NCBI GenBank assembly: GCA_019454045.1 | Contig: SKCR01033437.1 | Location: 150,683 to 214,682, forward strand | DNA: 64,000 nt | Source: Zanthoxylum bungeanum | Lineage: Eukaryota; Streptophyta; Magnoliopsida; Sapindales; Rutaceae | Direction: 5' to 3' | Shown here: in pieces, positions 22,469 to 32,377 of the stretch | How positions within the stretch are numbered: the first letter of the stretch is position 1 | Layout of the letters: each line of letters opens with the position of its first letter | Translations under genes and position numbers: made by a program | Notes under the pieces: generated by a model | Seen by the model: only the letters and a program-made list of their open reading frames with translations | The model's database searches: none | Told to the model about the DNA's origin: nothing

Positions 22469-23123
22469 TGTATGGGCCAAATTTTAGCCAAGGGTATCTT
22501 CGTCTTTCCATATTTAGCCCAATACTCGAGGCTGCCCCCACATCCCCAACAGCTTATGTGATTATATAAGAATAAAGCCCAAATTTTGCAATACCAATAT
22601 TGGGTTTGGGCCGATGACTAGGCAAGCCCAGTTCCAAATTGAAATACGTCTAACCCACTAAAAGAATATGTCTGATCGTGCAAATTGATAGCTTCCGAAC
22701 AATCAGCTACCACTACATCAAAAACATGAGGTAACGTGTTAGCGGGGGCCAGCCACGTTAAATGCATACGTTAGAGCTTCATTTTTTAGGCCTATAAGAG
22801 GGAGTATAATTCATAAATCAGAGCAAAAAAACTGAAGCATTACAACTCTATGCTTAATCACTCTCACCAGAATCATCAGAACCTCCGACCCACCGCCATC
22901 ACGGCAGTCCACGAGGATCAAGGTAGCCTCTGACCTTACTTCTCCTCCTACAATATTTATAGCTCATTTCCAATACTGATTTGAGCGTCGGAGTGCCTAC
23001 GGCACCCACCACACTAGTGGGAAGACTCTTCATGCTCACTATACCTTTTGTTTTGTAGGATCGCTAGTGCCCCCTATCTATGAAATCTCGACTGTGGACC
23101 TTGGGTGAAAACCAGCGTCTACA
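22469..23123 (+). repeat. 3' LTR of Tat element T
   Basis: A 655-bp LTR with TGTA at the start and TACA at the end. A TATA-like CCTATAAGAGG lies at 22791-22801, followed by GATTTGAGCGTCGGAGTGCC near 22979, a conserved Tat LTR string. The 5' LTR is outside the window, so the start is inferred from the inverted ends and the purine tract. Confidence 0.68.
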
Positions 23124-23420
23124 GTATCTTACTTAACAACATGATTGTGAACCAAGCCATAAATCTGAACATGTATTGTGTTGTGGAGTATTTCGATGAA
23201 TATATTTATTAGAATGATATATATATATATATGAATACTTGATTCTACTTTTGGTAAATTAGTTATGGATGATGAGATATGGAATATGCATTACAGGTTC
23301 AATCAATAGAATTGAAATAGGGTGCCATAAACCATCACATGGAATCATTTGCATGTCAAAGGCTTAGGGGTGGTTATGTCGTCATTGCTGTTCTCATCCC
23401 GGATTTACTGGGATGTGACA
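23124..23420 (+). repeat. 3' end of an older chromovirus-like Gypsy LTR
   Basis: Ends with CTCATCCCGGATTTACTGGG then ATGTGACA, a typical ending of plant chromovirus LTRs. It is followed by a methionine-type primer site. The upstream part of this LTR was displaced by T. An (AT)n tract lies at about 23215-23232. Confidence 0.6.
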
Positions 23421-23423
23421 AAG

Positions 23424-23436
23424 TTGATATCAGAGC
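23424..23436 (+). other. Primer binding site of the chromovirus-like element
   Basis: TTGATATCAGAGC resembles TGGTATCAGAGC, the initiator Met tRNA site, with two changes. Confidence 0.6.
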
Positions 23437-23629
23437 ATTGTCTTAGGGCTATGACTGTAGTGATATGGTTGTGATGTCTTGCATGCAATGTATGTCCATG
23501 ATACACGTATGTAAGACATCACCCTTCTAGGTACCATCAATTATAAGTAAGTCTCTCAATTATTGATCATATGATTTTTGTATATTCTTGTCTATTATCA
23601 TTCTTCTTTTGATTTTGATTTAGACTCTC

Positions 23630-24073
23630 ATGGAACCTAAAAGACGCATGCCCGCCCGAGCTAATCCAGCAACTTTCGAGTCTGACCAAAATATAGCGAA
23701 ACCCCAAGAATCTGTATGGGAAATAGGAACAGCTATGAATGTGAATGATTTAGTTAGAGATATACTACATATGAGACACATTATGGATAGGTTGGTGAAG
23801 CTATTTACCAGCCAAAAACCACAACAACCTATGCAACCTCTAGTAGGGCCAAACCAGCCATCCTCACCTGACCCAGTAATCCACTCTATTGATGTTCAAC
23901 AACTTGTGCCCAACCCAACTGAACCTAAGCAAACAGTAATGGCGTCGGTACCTGATTTCCGCAAGATGCATCCTCATAATTTTTCAAGTACGGACTCTAA
24001 TACCGATCCATACCCTGATAAATCCGGACATGTGATGGGCAGAAGAATGCCTAGCCATCACCTAAACCCCTGA
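23630..24073 (+). pseudogene. Gag N-terminal fragment of the chromovirus-like element
   Basis: A 147-codon open frame starting MEPKRRMPARANP about 200 bp after the primer site. It reaches the string VPDFRKMHPHNFSSTDSNTD, which resembles the first conserved gag motif of chromoviruses (F-L-PP-F-G-DP). It then loses similarity and stops. The rest of gag and all of pol are missing, cut by the repeat that begins at 24138. Confidence 0.6.
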
Positions 24074-24137
24074 TATGAACCTGCTGACTTGACTGAATAA
24101 ATGAACGACTGTAATGTATCCATGGACATGATTACTA

Positions 24138-25853
24138 TGTTGGAGTTGGTGCTTAGAGCGTCAATCTAAATAATATATTATAAATTATATTTTATTATTT
24201 ATTAATAAAATAACTACCTTTTCATTTCAACCTTGTTAATGCTAATTATTATATCATAATCCATATTAGATTGATGTATAAATATGTTGAGAATTACATC
24301 GACCTTAGAATAGTCATTTAATAATACTGGACACTGGGTGGTCCGACATTGGGATAGTATTACTATCATAAACTATTCTTAAAGTAAATATTCCTAGTCG
24401 TTGGTTTTGGAATACGATCAAATTCATATAACCTAGAAGATTAGAACATGTCGTATATTGAAATTAAAGTTCCAATTGTTTAACCTGATGTACCATGAGC
24501 AATGGAAGCTCGTATAGACATGTGAGTATTCGTTAGAGCGAATATTGATTGACTCACAAGTGATTCCTAATAGTTGGAAATACACACCACCTTCAATAGG
24601 AATCTCCTCGAGTCAAGTAGCATATGTGATCCTTTAACTATATGATAACATTGATTTTGTTTGTGATCCTCCACACTTTGATGCCATGTATGTCAGAGAC
24701 TTTTCATAGTCTGACCGTTAGATGTTCATTTGGTGTAGACTGATGCACTCGTTAATCATGTGGTATCAAGATATGATCCGTCTAAACGGTTAAGGTATCC
24801 AGATGATTAGTTACGATTCTTAAGACTTTGGCCAAAGCCGATCATCTAGGATGGATCGCATAAATCAGAAATAATATTCTAATTAGTTGTAAAGAAACGT
24901 GGACATGTCGATTTATCGCATAAATCATATATAATGTATGTACATTATATTTTATTATTTATTAATAAAATAACTACTTTTTCATTTCAACCTTGTTAAT
25001 GCTAATTATTATGTCATAATGCATATTAGATTGATATATAAATTTGCTGAGAATTACATCGATCTTAGAATAGTCATGTAGTTATACTGGACACTGGGTG
25101 GTCCGATATTGTGATAGTATTACTGTCATAAACTATTCTTAAAGTAAATATTCATAGTCGTTGGTTTTGGAATACGGTCGAATTCTTATAACCTAGAAAA
25201 TTAGAACATGTCATATATTTGAATTGGAGTTCCAATGGTTTAACCCGATGTACCATGAGTAATGGAAGCTCGTATATACATGTGAGTATTCGTTGGAGCG
25301 AATACTTACTGAATCACATGTGACATATGATAACATTGATTTTGTATATGATCCTCCACAATTTGATGCCATGTATGTCAGAGACTTTTCATAGTATGAC
25401 CGCTAGATGTTCGTTTTATATGGACCGATGCACTCGTTAATCATGTGTGTATCAAGATATGATCTGTCGACCCTATGTGTATCATAAGCGGTTAAGGTAT
25501 CCAGATGATTAGCCACGATTCTTAAGACTTTGGCCAAAGTCGATCATCTATGGTGGATCGCATAAATCGGAAATATTGTTCTGATTAGTTGTAAAGAATC
25601 ATGGCCATGTCGAAAATATGAGATTTGCGTCTCAGAAACTTGACGGTGTAATCTATGTTTCCTAAGCACAACTCATATATCTTACGACGGAGGGATCGTT
25701 AAACATATATGATGACCTCAAATTGTATAGTTTAGAAATGTTGTTCGTGTTCTTCGCGAATTTGGAGGTGACTGAATTGCATACATATAAGCTAGGCTTA
25801 TATGAAGAACGTGTCTGAGACTCCTGGCAAATTGCTCGTGCAAGTGGGAGATT
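24138..25853 (+). repeat. Copia-LTR-like repeat with an internal tandem duplication
   Basis: Starts TGTTGGAGTTGGTGCTTAG. A segment of about 700 bp (roughly 24170-24915) is repeated imperfectly at 24945-25615, sharing ATTTATTAATAAAATAACTAC, GGACACTGGGTGGTCCGA and GTACCATGAG-AATGGAAGC. Related copies lie on the minus strand at 40920-41959 and 42060-42544. The right end, CGTGCAAGTGGGAGAT, looks like a copia polypurine tract. I cannot tell whether this is a solo LTR pair or a deleted element. ORFs here are not real. Confidence 0.55.
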
Positions 25854-26390
25854 GTTGGTATTATGTTGAAGATCAATTGGATTAGGACTACAATTATCAC
25901 ATTGTAATCTTACATTGAATGAAATAAATTTATATTTATTTATTATACACATTGTTCTTTATCATTACTTGGATAAAATGTGTAATAAAGTCCTTCGAGT
26001 GATTTACATAGGAACCGATCAGAGTTTTTGTTTATTAGATCATATCACTCCTAAAATATTCCTAGTTAAGAGATTATCAATAACGAGGACATTGATAATC
26101 TAGATAGACTAGTACGATGTTATTACTGCCCACTAATTGGATAGTTGATCTCATAAGCTGCCAGCATAGTTCGAATGATTGGTATAACACGTGGGTGCTT
26201 GTGTCAATTAACAAGTGCAATAAACCGATCTCGAGGAATTTCCGTATGGAGATGTTGATCCATGTGTCTGTGGAAGACTCTTAATAACAAGGTATGAACT
26301 AATACTAAAACTTTAGGTCTTTACTAAATCTTATATGATAGTTATGTAACTTTGACACCAACCTGAGTCATGCTTTAAGGACTATCTATA
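25854..26390 (+). repeat. Possible copia 3' LTR fragment
   Basis: Starts TGTTGGTATTATG directly after a polypurine-like tract. It contains phrases that resemble the Copia-1 and Copia-2 LTRs in order (GAGATTATCAATAACGAGGAC, then GCCAGCATAGTTCG, then GAAGACTCTTAAT), but the right end is unclear. Confidence 0.35.
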
Positions 26391-27254
26391 GGGAAATGAT
26401 TGGGTTTTGTAACAAACAAATGGATATTATGGAAAGCACAATAGAGGATCGTCAAACTCAGAATAAACATATGTTTAATAAGTTTAATATTTCATTATGA
26501 AGTTGACATATATGTATGATGATGCAAATCCATGGCCATAGAAGGAGAATCCTGATTCGGGAAATTCTCATAGTTCATATCATTAGGATTATGATCCACA
26601 CTGAACCAATGACTATTAGAGTATACACATTTCATACTCTAAGTCATTGGTGGAATAATAGTTCAGGCAATGGATCGTGTCTTACATAAATTGTTTACGG
26701 AAAAATTTATTCTCTCATTCAGGGGTCATAATAATAGGTGTGACTTATAATCATTGGAATACAACAACCACATATGATGGTATTCATTAGAGGATAGATT
26801 ATGTGGAATTAATCTACCAGTACTGGTTCCATGTCTGATTTGAAAACGAATCTAGTAGGTCACATAGTATAGGTATGTGAGTCTTAAGACCGTATTGTGT
26901 AAAAAAAAAATGATGTAGACTTTGTTTATATGTTTGAGAATCATTTCAGGATTTATTAGCACGAGAGGTTAAATTCTCATCTACAGTTCGGCAAACCATT
27001 TTGGGGAAAACGACTTACCATTTGGATAAAAGGGCTAGCCATTGTGCGAAACTGATTTCAGCCAAATAGATGGCCTGGTTCGCAAGTACACTGGCAAACC
27101 AGTTTACAAACTGGCTCGCCGTTTTGTTAAAAATAGCAAGTCATTTTGAGTACAATGGTTTAGCCAAAACACGGTCTAATTTTGTCCAAAACGGCGAGCC
27201 ATTTTAGCGTTGTTGCGAATTTTAGGAGGGAAATCAAATTTCATTTGATGGTAG
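26391..27254. other. Degenerate repeat-derived region
   Basis: 26405-26500 reads as an open, gag-like stretch (KQMDIMESTIEDRQTQNK) that soon meets stops. 26975-27215 contains several variants of GCGAGCCATTTT, GCAAACCATTTT and GCTAGCCATTGT, an irregular short repeat. No gene is called. Confidence 0.35.
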
Positions 27255-27600
27255 CACTACGCTAAAAAAGCTTTTAATGATACTAAATTAGTGTGAATAA
27301 GACTTTTACTGACACTTGTTAATAGTGTCATTAATACTAAAATCAGATATTACTGAAACTAGTTATTAGTGTCAGTAATTTTCTGACAACACAATATCAA
27401 TAATATTCTAACACAACAGTACCAGTGATATTTTGACACAAAAAATCACTAATATATTGATACTAAAACATCACTAAATATATTGATACTAAAACATCAC
27501 TATAATATTGATACAATTTTAAATATTAATATTTTATGTTACCATTAGTGTCAGAAAATTATGTTACTATGTTTTCAGAATATTTTTAAACAAAAAAATA
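27255..27600 (+). mobile_element. CACTA-type transposon terminus (element Y)
   Basis: CACTACGCTAAAAAAGC begins at 27255 and is followed by a dense set of TTAGTGTCA and TGACACTAA-type repeats up to about 27570, several in inverted pairs (for example TTACTGAAAC and GTGTCAGTAA at about 27350-27380). A CACTA start with subterminal repeats of this kind is diagnostic of the superfamily. I found no matching opposite end within the next 9 kb, so the element may be truncated. Confidence 0.6.
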
Positions 27601-28628
27601 AATATATACCTATTTGTTTCCTGTTTTATAATACACATATGAAATTTAAACTAACATAACCAAACACCACATAGTACTAAAATCTAAATTCATATAAACA
27701 TCTCATAAATTCAATATTTTTACAAAAAAAAAAAAATGGATAAAATAACATCATGATTCCAAAATAAACATAATATTCTTAGTTATATGGCCATTAGCCA
27801 ATAATTCCAACAAAAATATTATATAAGTATTCAATTAATAAAAAAGTAATTACCACCACTGATCCAAAATCCCATTTCCAACATACACCATCCATCTTTC
27901 TAGCAACTACAAATTGCAAATACATTAACAACCAATAATTCTAAATAACTAACAATTATAATATCACCAAAAAAAAAACATTAATAAATCATAACTAAAC
28001 CAAAAAACATTGTATAATTAATAATTTACAAATATATTCTTACAAAAGAATAGAGTTACTAGTAGCATATCCTGAAAAATATTCAGACCAGTAGAAGTGC
28101 ACACAAGCTATTTATTATATTGGAAAAATAAATATTACAAAATCTGGTTTTCTGGGCATGCTACTCAAACCCTCCTACACTACCGATTGATAACAAATAT
28201 TATGGAAGTTTAATGAATAGAAATTGTGTAAACTATATAATATATGAAAATATAATACCTACCCACACCAAGTTTCATTCATGCAATAAGCTTGATGAAC
28301 TGAGATAGAAACTTACCTTATGAGCCTCTAAATAATTTTATACTTAATAATTTCCAAAGCAAATAAACAAATAAATCAACAATCGAAATAATTTAAAAAA
28401 AAAAAATGATATGGGGACTACTAGTTCACCAATTCTAAAACTTGCTTAGTAATCACAGCTTGTTCTTTCGGCAATCCAGCTATCTCTCGTATATTGCAAA
28501 CATAACAGAAGATTCGTATGAGAAATCACGTCAAATTTATTTTATTTTATCCTATCTCTCTCATTGATTTAATTTTATTATACTTACAGTAATTTAAATA
28601 TCATTGAAGCAGAAATACACCATCTTAC
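27601..28628. other. AT-rich non-coding sequence, possible element Y interior
   Basis: No ORF, no recognised domain and no clear repeats apart from homopolymer A runs. The armadillo pseudogene's downstream intron enters from the right at 28628. Confidence 0.4.
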
Positions 28629-29689
28629 CAAATTGGGAATAACACCTACTTCAACCATTATTTTGTGATTAGAGTGGCTTAATGCCAAATTTGCCAAAAC
28701 CCCTCCAGCCGCATCCTTCACTTTCATGTCCTCATCTTCCAGGGACTTGATAAGTAATGGCACCATATCAGTATTTGCAATTTTCATTCTGAGCTTCTCA
28801 TCTACAGATAAAATCCACAAGGTACATAAACTTAATTTGCTCCTTCACTTGCTGCAATAAGTTCAAGATGTGCCTCAATTTTCCAAAACTATGAAATATG
28901 AAGAGAGAAATTCCAATAGTGAGATACCTCTCCTATACCTCAGAAGTCGAGGATGGTCGAGTCAGCAATCCTGTAAGCACTTGCATGAGCTGCATGAGCC
29001 ATGCATGGTGCCCTCCATTTGAAGCCAATTAAATCCAGCTGCCATAGGAAGATTCCAGCTGCCTTGCATGGATCAGTTGCTGTCATGAAGAAGCAAACAT
29101 ACAACTTTTGATGGAGTTGAAATTTTGGAGAAACAATCAACAAAACTTTCGGTGGTGATGGCTTTGAGTTGGCAAAAACGTGTGGCACTGTAGCACACGT
29201 TTTTGCCCTATAAAAGGAGCTCCAAATCATTTGTAAATGCATCCCAAAATTGTGTAATAGAGAGAGTGTTAGAGAGTGAAGGTTTTAGTTTTGTAAAGTT
29301 TAAACACTTTGTAATCTATTCTTGTAAGTAATAGAATTTCGGTTTTTCCTTCAAAATATTCTAGAGTGATCAGTGAATCACAACATGATGGTCGAGTCAG
29401 CGATCCTGTAATCTCTTCTATGGCTCCACAATCTGATACAGAGTCTCTGTATACATTGACTGAAGCCATTGATCGTAAAAGGCCTGCAGCTGCTTCACAT
29501 GCAACACTAGACTCTGACTTAAGAAGGTTAATAATAATGAGATTTATGCAGCCACCGAATTGCATATGATATTATCAACGCACTTCTTGCCACCTAGTGT
29601 CACTGTACCTTGTTCTCTATCAAGTGGGTCATAGTCCAGACCAAGCATCCGGACAAAGTAGAAGAGCTATTGCTTATTTCTTTAATATC
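28629..29689 (-). pseudogene. Armadillo-repeat protein pseudogene (two exons)
   Basis: Exon A runs 29689-28939 and exon B 28851-28629, joined by an 87-bp GT-AG intron (28938-28852). Exon B ends at a GTAAG donor, so downstream exons existed. Exon A begins after a TTTCAG acceptor and encodes FVRMLGLDYDPLDREQ, LGGKKCVDNII, and NLLKSESSVACEAAAGLLRS, then GAIEEITG and LTRPSSTSE. Exon B encodes LSVDEKLRMKIANTDMVPLL and KVKDAAGGVLANLALSHSN, typical paired armadillo repeats of plant ARM proteins. Damage: a missing block after DREQ, a frameshift near 29565, a one-base insertion near 28820, and a 410-bp insertion splitting exon A. It is a relic; the parent gene should lie elsewhere in the genome. Confidence 0.78.
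28977..29386. mobile_element. 410-bp insert within the armadillo pseudogene, flanked by 25-bp direct repeats
   Basis: The flanks at 28952-28976 and 29387-29411 match at 24 of 25 bases and both encode the ITG-LTRPS part of the ARM exon, so the insert duplicated its target. On the plus strand it has CCTATAAAAGGAGC near 29210 and, downstream, TTGTAATCTATTCTTG and AATAGAATTT, resembling a small LTR with promoter and poly(A) region. A 25-bp duplication is far too long for an LTR element, and no poly(A) tail of a SINE is seen. The class is unresolved. Confidence 0.6.
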
Positions 29690-30029
29690 CTGAAATCAAA
29701 GTGACAAGCTACATCATTATATTAGCTTGAACTCATATTTTTCACAACGAGCTGTGAACTATTCTACTGAAAGAAGTTTTTGTCTCGGAGTAAAATGAAA
29801 ACTGACAATGGCAATCCTTATTAATTATTATCACTGTAAAGTAAAAATCACAACATTCCCATACCATAATCCAAACAAAATTTCATCATCTAATCCACAA
29901 TAAATTCAATTCCTCAAAGCAAAGAATCCATTACGACTATAAACTGAACCATCACAAGCAAAAGTAATATTTTTCACAAATCATTCACGATGTCAAAATT
30001 GTACCTGCAAAATCAATCAGCGTAATGGG
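29690..30029 (-). other. Intron-like sequence upstream of the armadillo exon
   Basis: T-rich on the minus strand, between a possible donor (TTGCAGGTACAA near 30005) and the TTTCAG acceptor at 29690. No coding sequence is seen. Confidence 0.35.
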
Positions 30030-31212
30030 AAGATGTTATGGAAACTACCAAGGTATAAATTGCTAACCCTATGCCTATATAAACACCATTTTTGATAGGA
30101 TTTTACTAACCCTAAGGCTAAAAGTATGAATTTGACATAATTTTCTCTCTTCTTCTCATTTCTCTTGCTAGGGTTAGAGTTCTAAAATTACACACTAGTA
30201 TATAGAACACCTAAACTTTAAGCTTTGTCTATACACTTGTGGTAGATGACATGAACCCTAAACTATACTCTTCAAACTAGCATCCATCAAGTGTGTAGTA
30301 TAACACAAAAGTAGACTTATACTTATGTAGATATTATTAGAGATAATCGATTTGGTAATTGTTCGCTTGAAGATCGAGACGTTTAAGGAAACAATTGGAG
30401 AAATTATAAAACTCTTGGTTTGCGATTGATGGTTGCTGAGAGGTATATCATTAACCTTAAAGCTTTGTTTTTATTTCATAATATGTTTGTGCTTAATTTT
30501 ATGTTATGTATTTTATTTATGTTTCGCATAAGTATATCATGTGATGATCATATGGGTACGGGGATTGCCAGAACGATATTCTTTAATTTGAATATTTTTT
30601 CACTGGGCATCGTTATTTAATTTCTAATAAATAACAGTACCAACAATACCAACCACCTAGAGGAAGACACATTCCGTAAAATGCTGTTAATAGAGGTAAT
30701 ATGAGCTTCGATATGGTAATTGCAGTTTTGAATTTAAATGCCTTTATCTTATCTAAATATTTTTCTTGTGTTTGATTTTTATAACCATATAGCGGTAGAC
30801 GGGCTGCGGTAGACTAGGGTTGGCATTGAGATGTCACAGCCTGATTGAATCTCGTCCCAACTTATCTTGAATTTTGAATGAATTTTCGAATTAAGACGAA
30901 ATATCATCTCAAATTTCGTATCTTTATTTTTTTTTTCAAATCGAAAAATCGTTCTTAATTTTGTACCGAATAATACGGTAAAGGGAGAGGTACCCCAGAG
31001 GTGGATATGGAAACTACCAAGGTATATAGGTCATGAATAATAAATTGCTCTATTTGAGAAATTTCTTATTTTGTTAATCGGTTCCCTTTTAGATTTTTCA
31101 AGGAAATACTATTTTTATCATTTAAGTTATCTCAAACTTTCTTTCTTGATAGAATCCGATGGGTATTCAAAGGGCTGCAACGTTGGGTGAATCAGAAGTT
31201 GGGGCTATCGTG
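30030..31212 (+). pseudogene. Possible scattered exon remnants of an unidentified gene
   Basis: Three segments are bounded by AG and GT: 30638-30695 (YQQYQPPRGRHIP then a stop), about 30984-31021 (RYPRGGYGNYQ in one frame, TPEVDMETTK in another), and 31153-31212 (NPMGIQRAATLGESEVGAIV, 60 bp, fully open). The string ATGGAAACTACCAAGGTATA of the second segment also occurs at 30039. I do not recognise the protein. Between the first two lies a MITE-like sequence with TCTCGTCCCA (about 30815-30960). All of this is tentative. Confidence 0.25.
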
Positions 31213-32377
31213 GTAAGCTTACTCTTTTTACTTCATATGCAAGCAAATATTCTCAGTCCATGAAATGTAATAATTTATATATTTTTTTTTTTTTTTGAAA
31301 ATGATGGAAATTTAACCGTCAAATTATTTCACTCGGGTTTAAATGAAGCAGATAAAACTCTCGTCGACTTATGTCACCAAATCACACCCCTAGTAGATAT
31401 CTAATCAACATAAGAAACAGGATTCCCTGTGTTATTTATGTTAAACAAGGAGTCATGAGAATTATTAACGTGAAGTCCATATTCATATGTCGAGTTAAAG
31501 AGTTAGAATGATTAATGTTTTTAGATATGCATCCAAAGTATTATTTCACCTACATAAAATATAAAAACCACAATAAACATAAATATAATTATTATTTAAC
31601 AAATGTGTTTATTTAAGGGGATTAATGAAACTATAAGTATAAAATAATTAATCTTTCTTTTAATAAATATGCATTTTTTAGTATTCATCACATTGAAAAA
31701 TAAAAAAATCATAAATATTTGATCTTATGATTAAAATATTTTAACAACCGATCATGCTATATGTTCAATATAATAAATTAACAATCTCTATATATTGAAA
31801 ATCGTGTCTAATGTGATGATCAAATGTTAATTTATTATCCACTCGGTCACGAGAATTTGAATTTTAGAAACAATCTCTTTCTGAAAAAACATGAACAAAG
31901 CTGCGTATATCAAAATTTTTCCTATATCATATTTGTAACGATAATTTTACGCACTAGTTATGACATAAATTATATCTCAGTATATTATATGATATACAGC
32001 TTATTATTTTTCACAAATTGTCAAGGTGATAGAAATATTCAACAATAATATTAAACCATCTTACAAATTTATCATGTGTGGTGGCTAGGTCGCTTCATTG
32101 GCCATCAATTCAAAAATAAATACAACATAAACATAAACCAGACATTCTATTTCATGGAAATTGAAAGCTAATTCAATTGGTTAGGTAATTAAGATTGTAG
32201 GCCATGTTCATAAAGTTTCAGCTGTTACATTTCAGATCATTACAATATTGATGTTACAAATATTAATATCACAAATATTCCAAGAAAGTACTAGAATTTA
32301 ATCATCATCATCAATACATGTAATGCAAGCAAGCAAAGATCATCTTTCTTTCTTCTACTACAGCTGAGCTCTTTCCT
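31213..32377. other. Non-coding AT-rich region
   Basis: Contains a T16-18 run near 31280 and one 74-codon chance ORF at 31824-32048. The right end is the 3' flank of the minus-strand gene, including its presumed 3' UTR. Nothing else is seen. Confidence 0.4.

Larger units (their letters stand above)
8129..23123 (+). mobile_element. Element T: Tat-lineage Ty3-gypsy retrotransposon, 3' part, split by Gypsy-A
   Basis: T is seen as 8129-11447 plus 21666-23123, with Gypsy-A between. Its order is integrase C-terminus (sense), a long ORF on the opposite strand, an untranslated region, a purine tract and a 3' LTR with TGTA/TACA ends. Antisense extra ORFs downstream of pol are characteristic of Tat-lineage elements, and the LTR contains GAGCGTCGGAGTGCC, a string I associate with Tat/Retand LTRs. 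Its 5' part lies beyond Copia-1, outside the window. Its right end abuts chromovirus-like LTR sequence, so T inserted into an older element. Confidence 0.72.
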
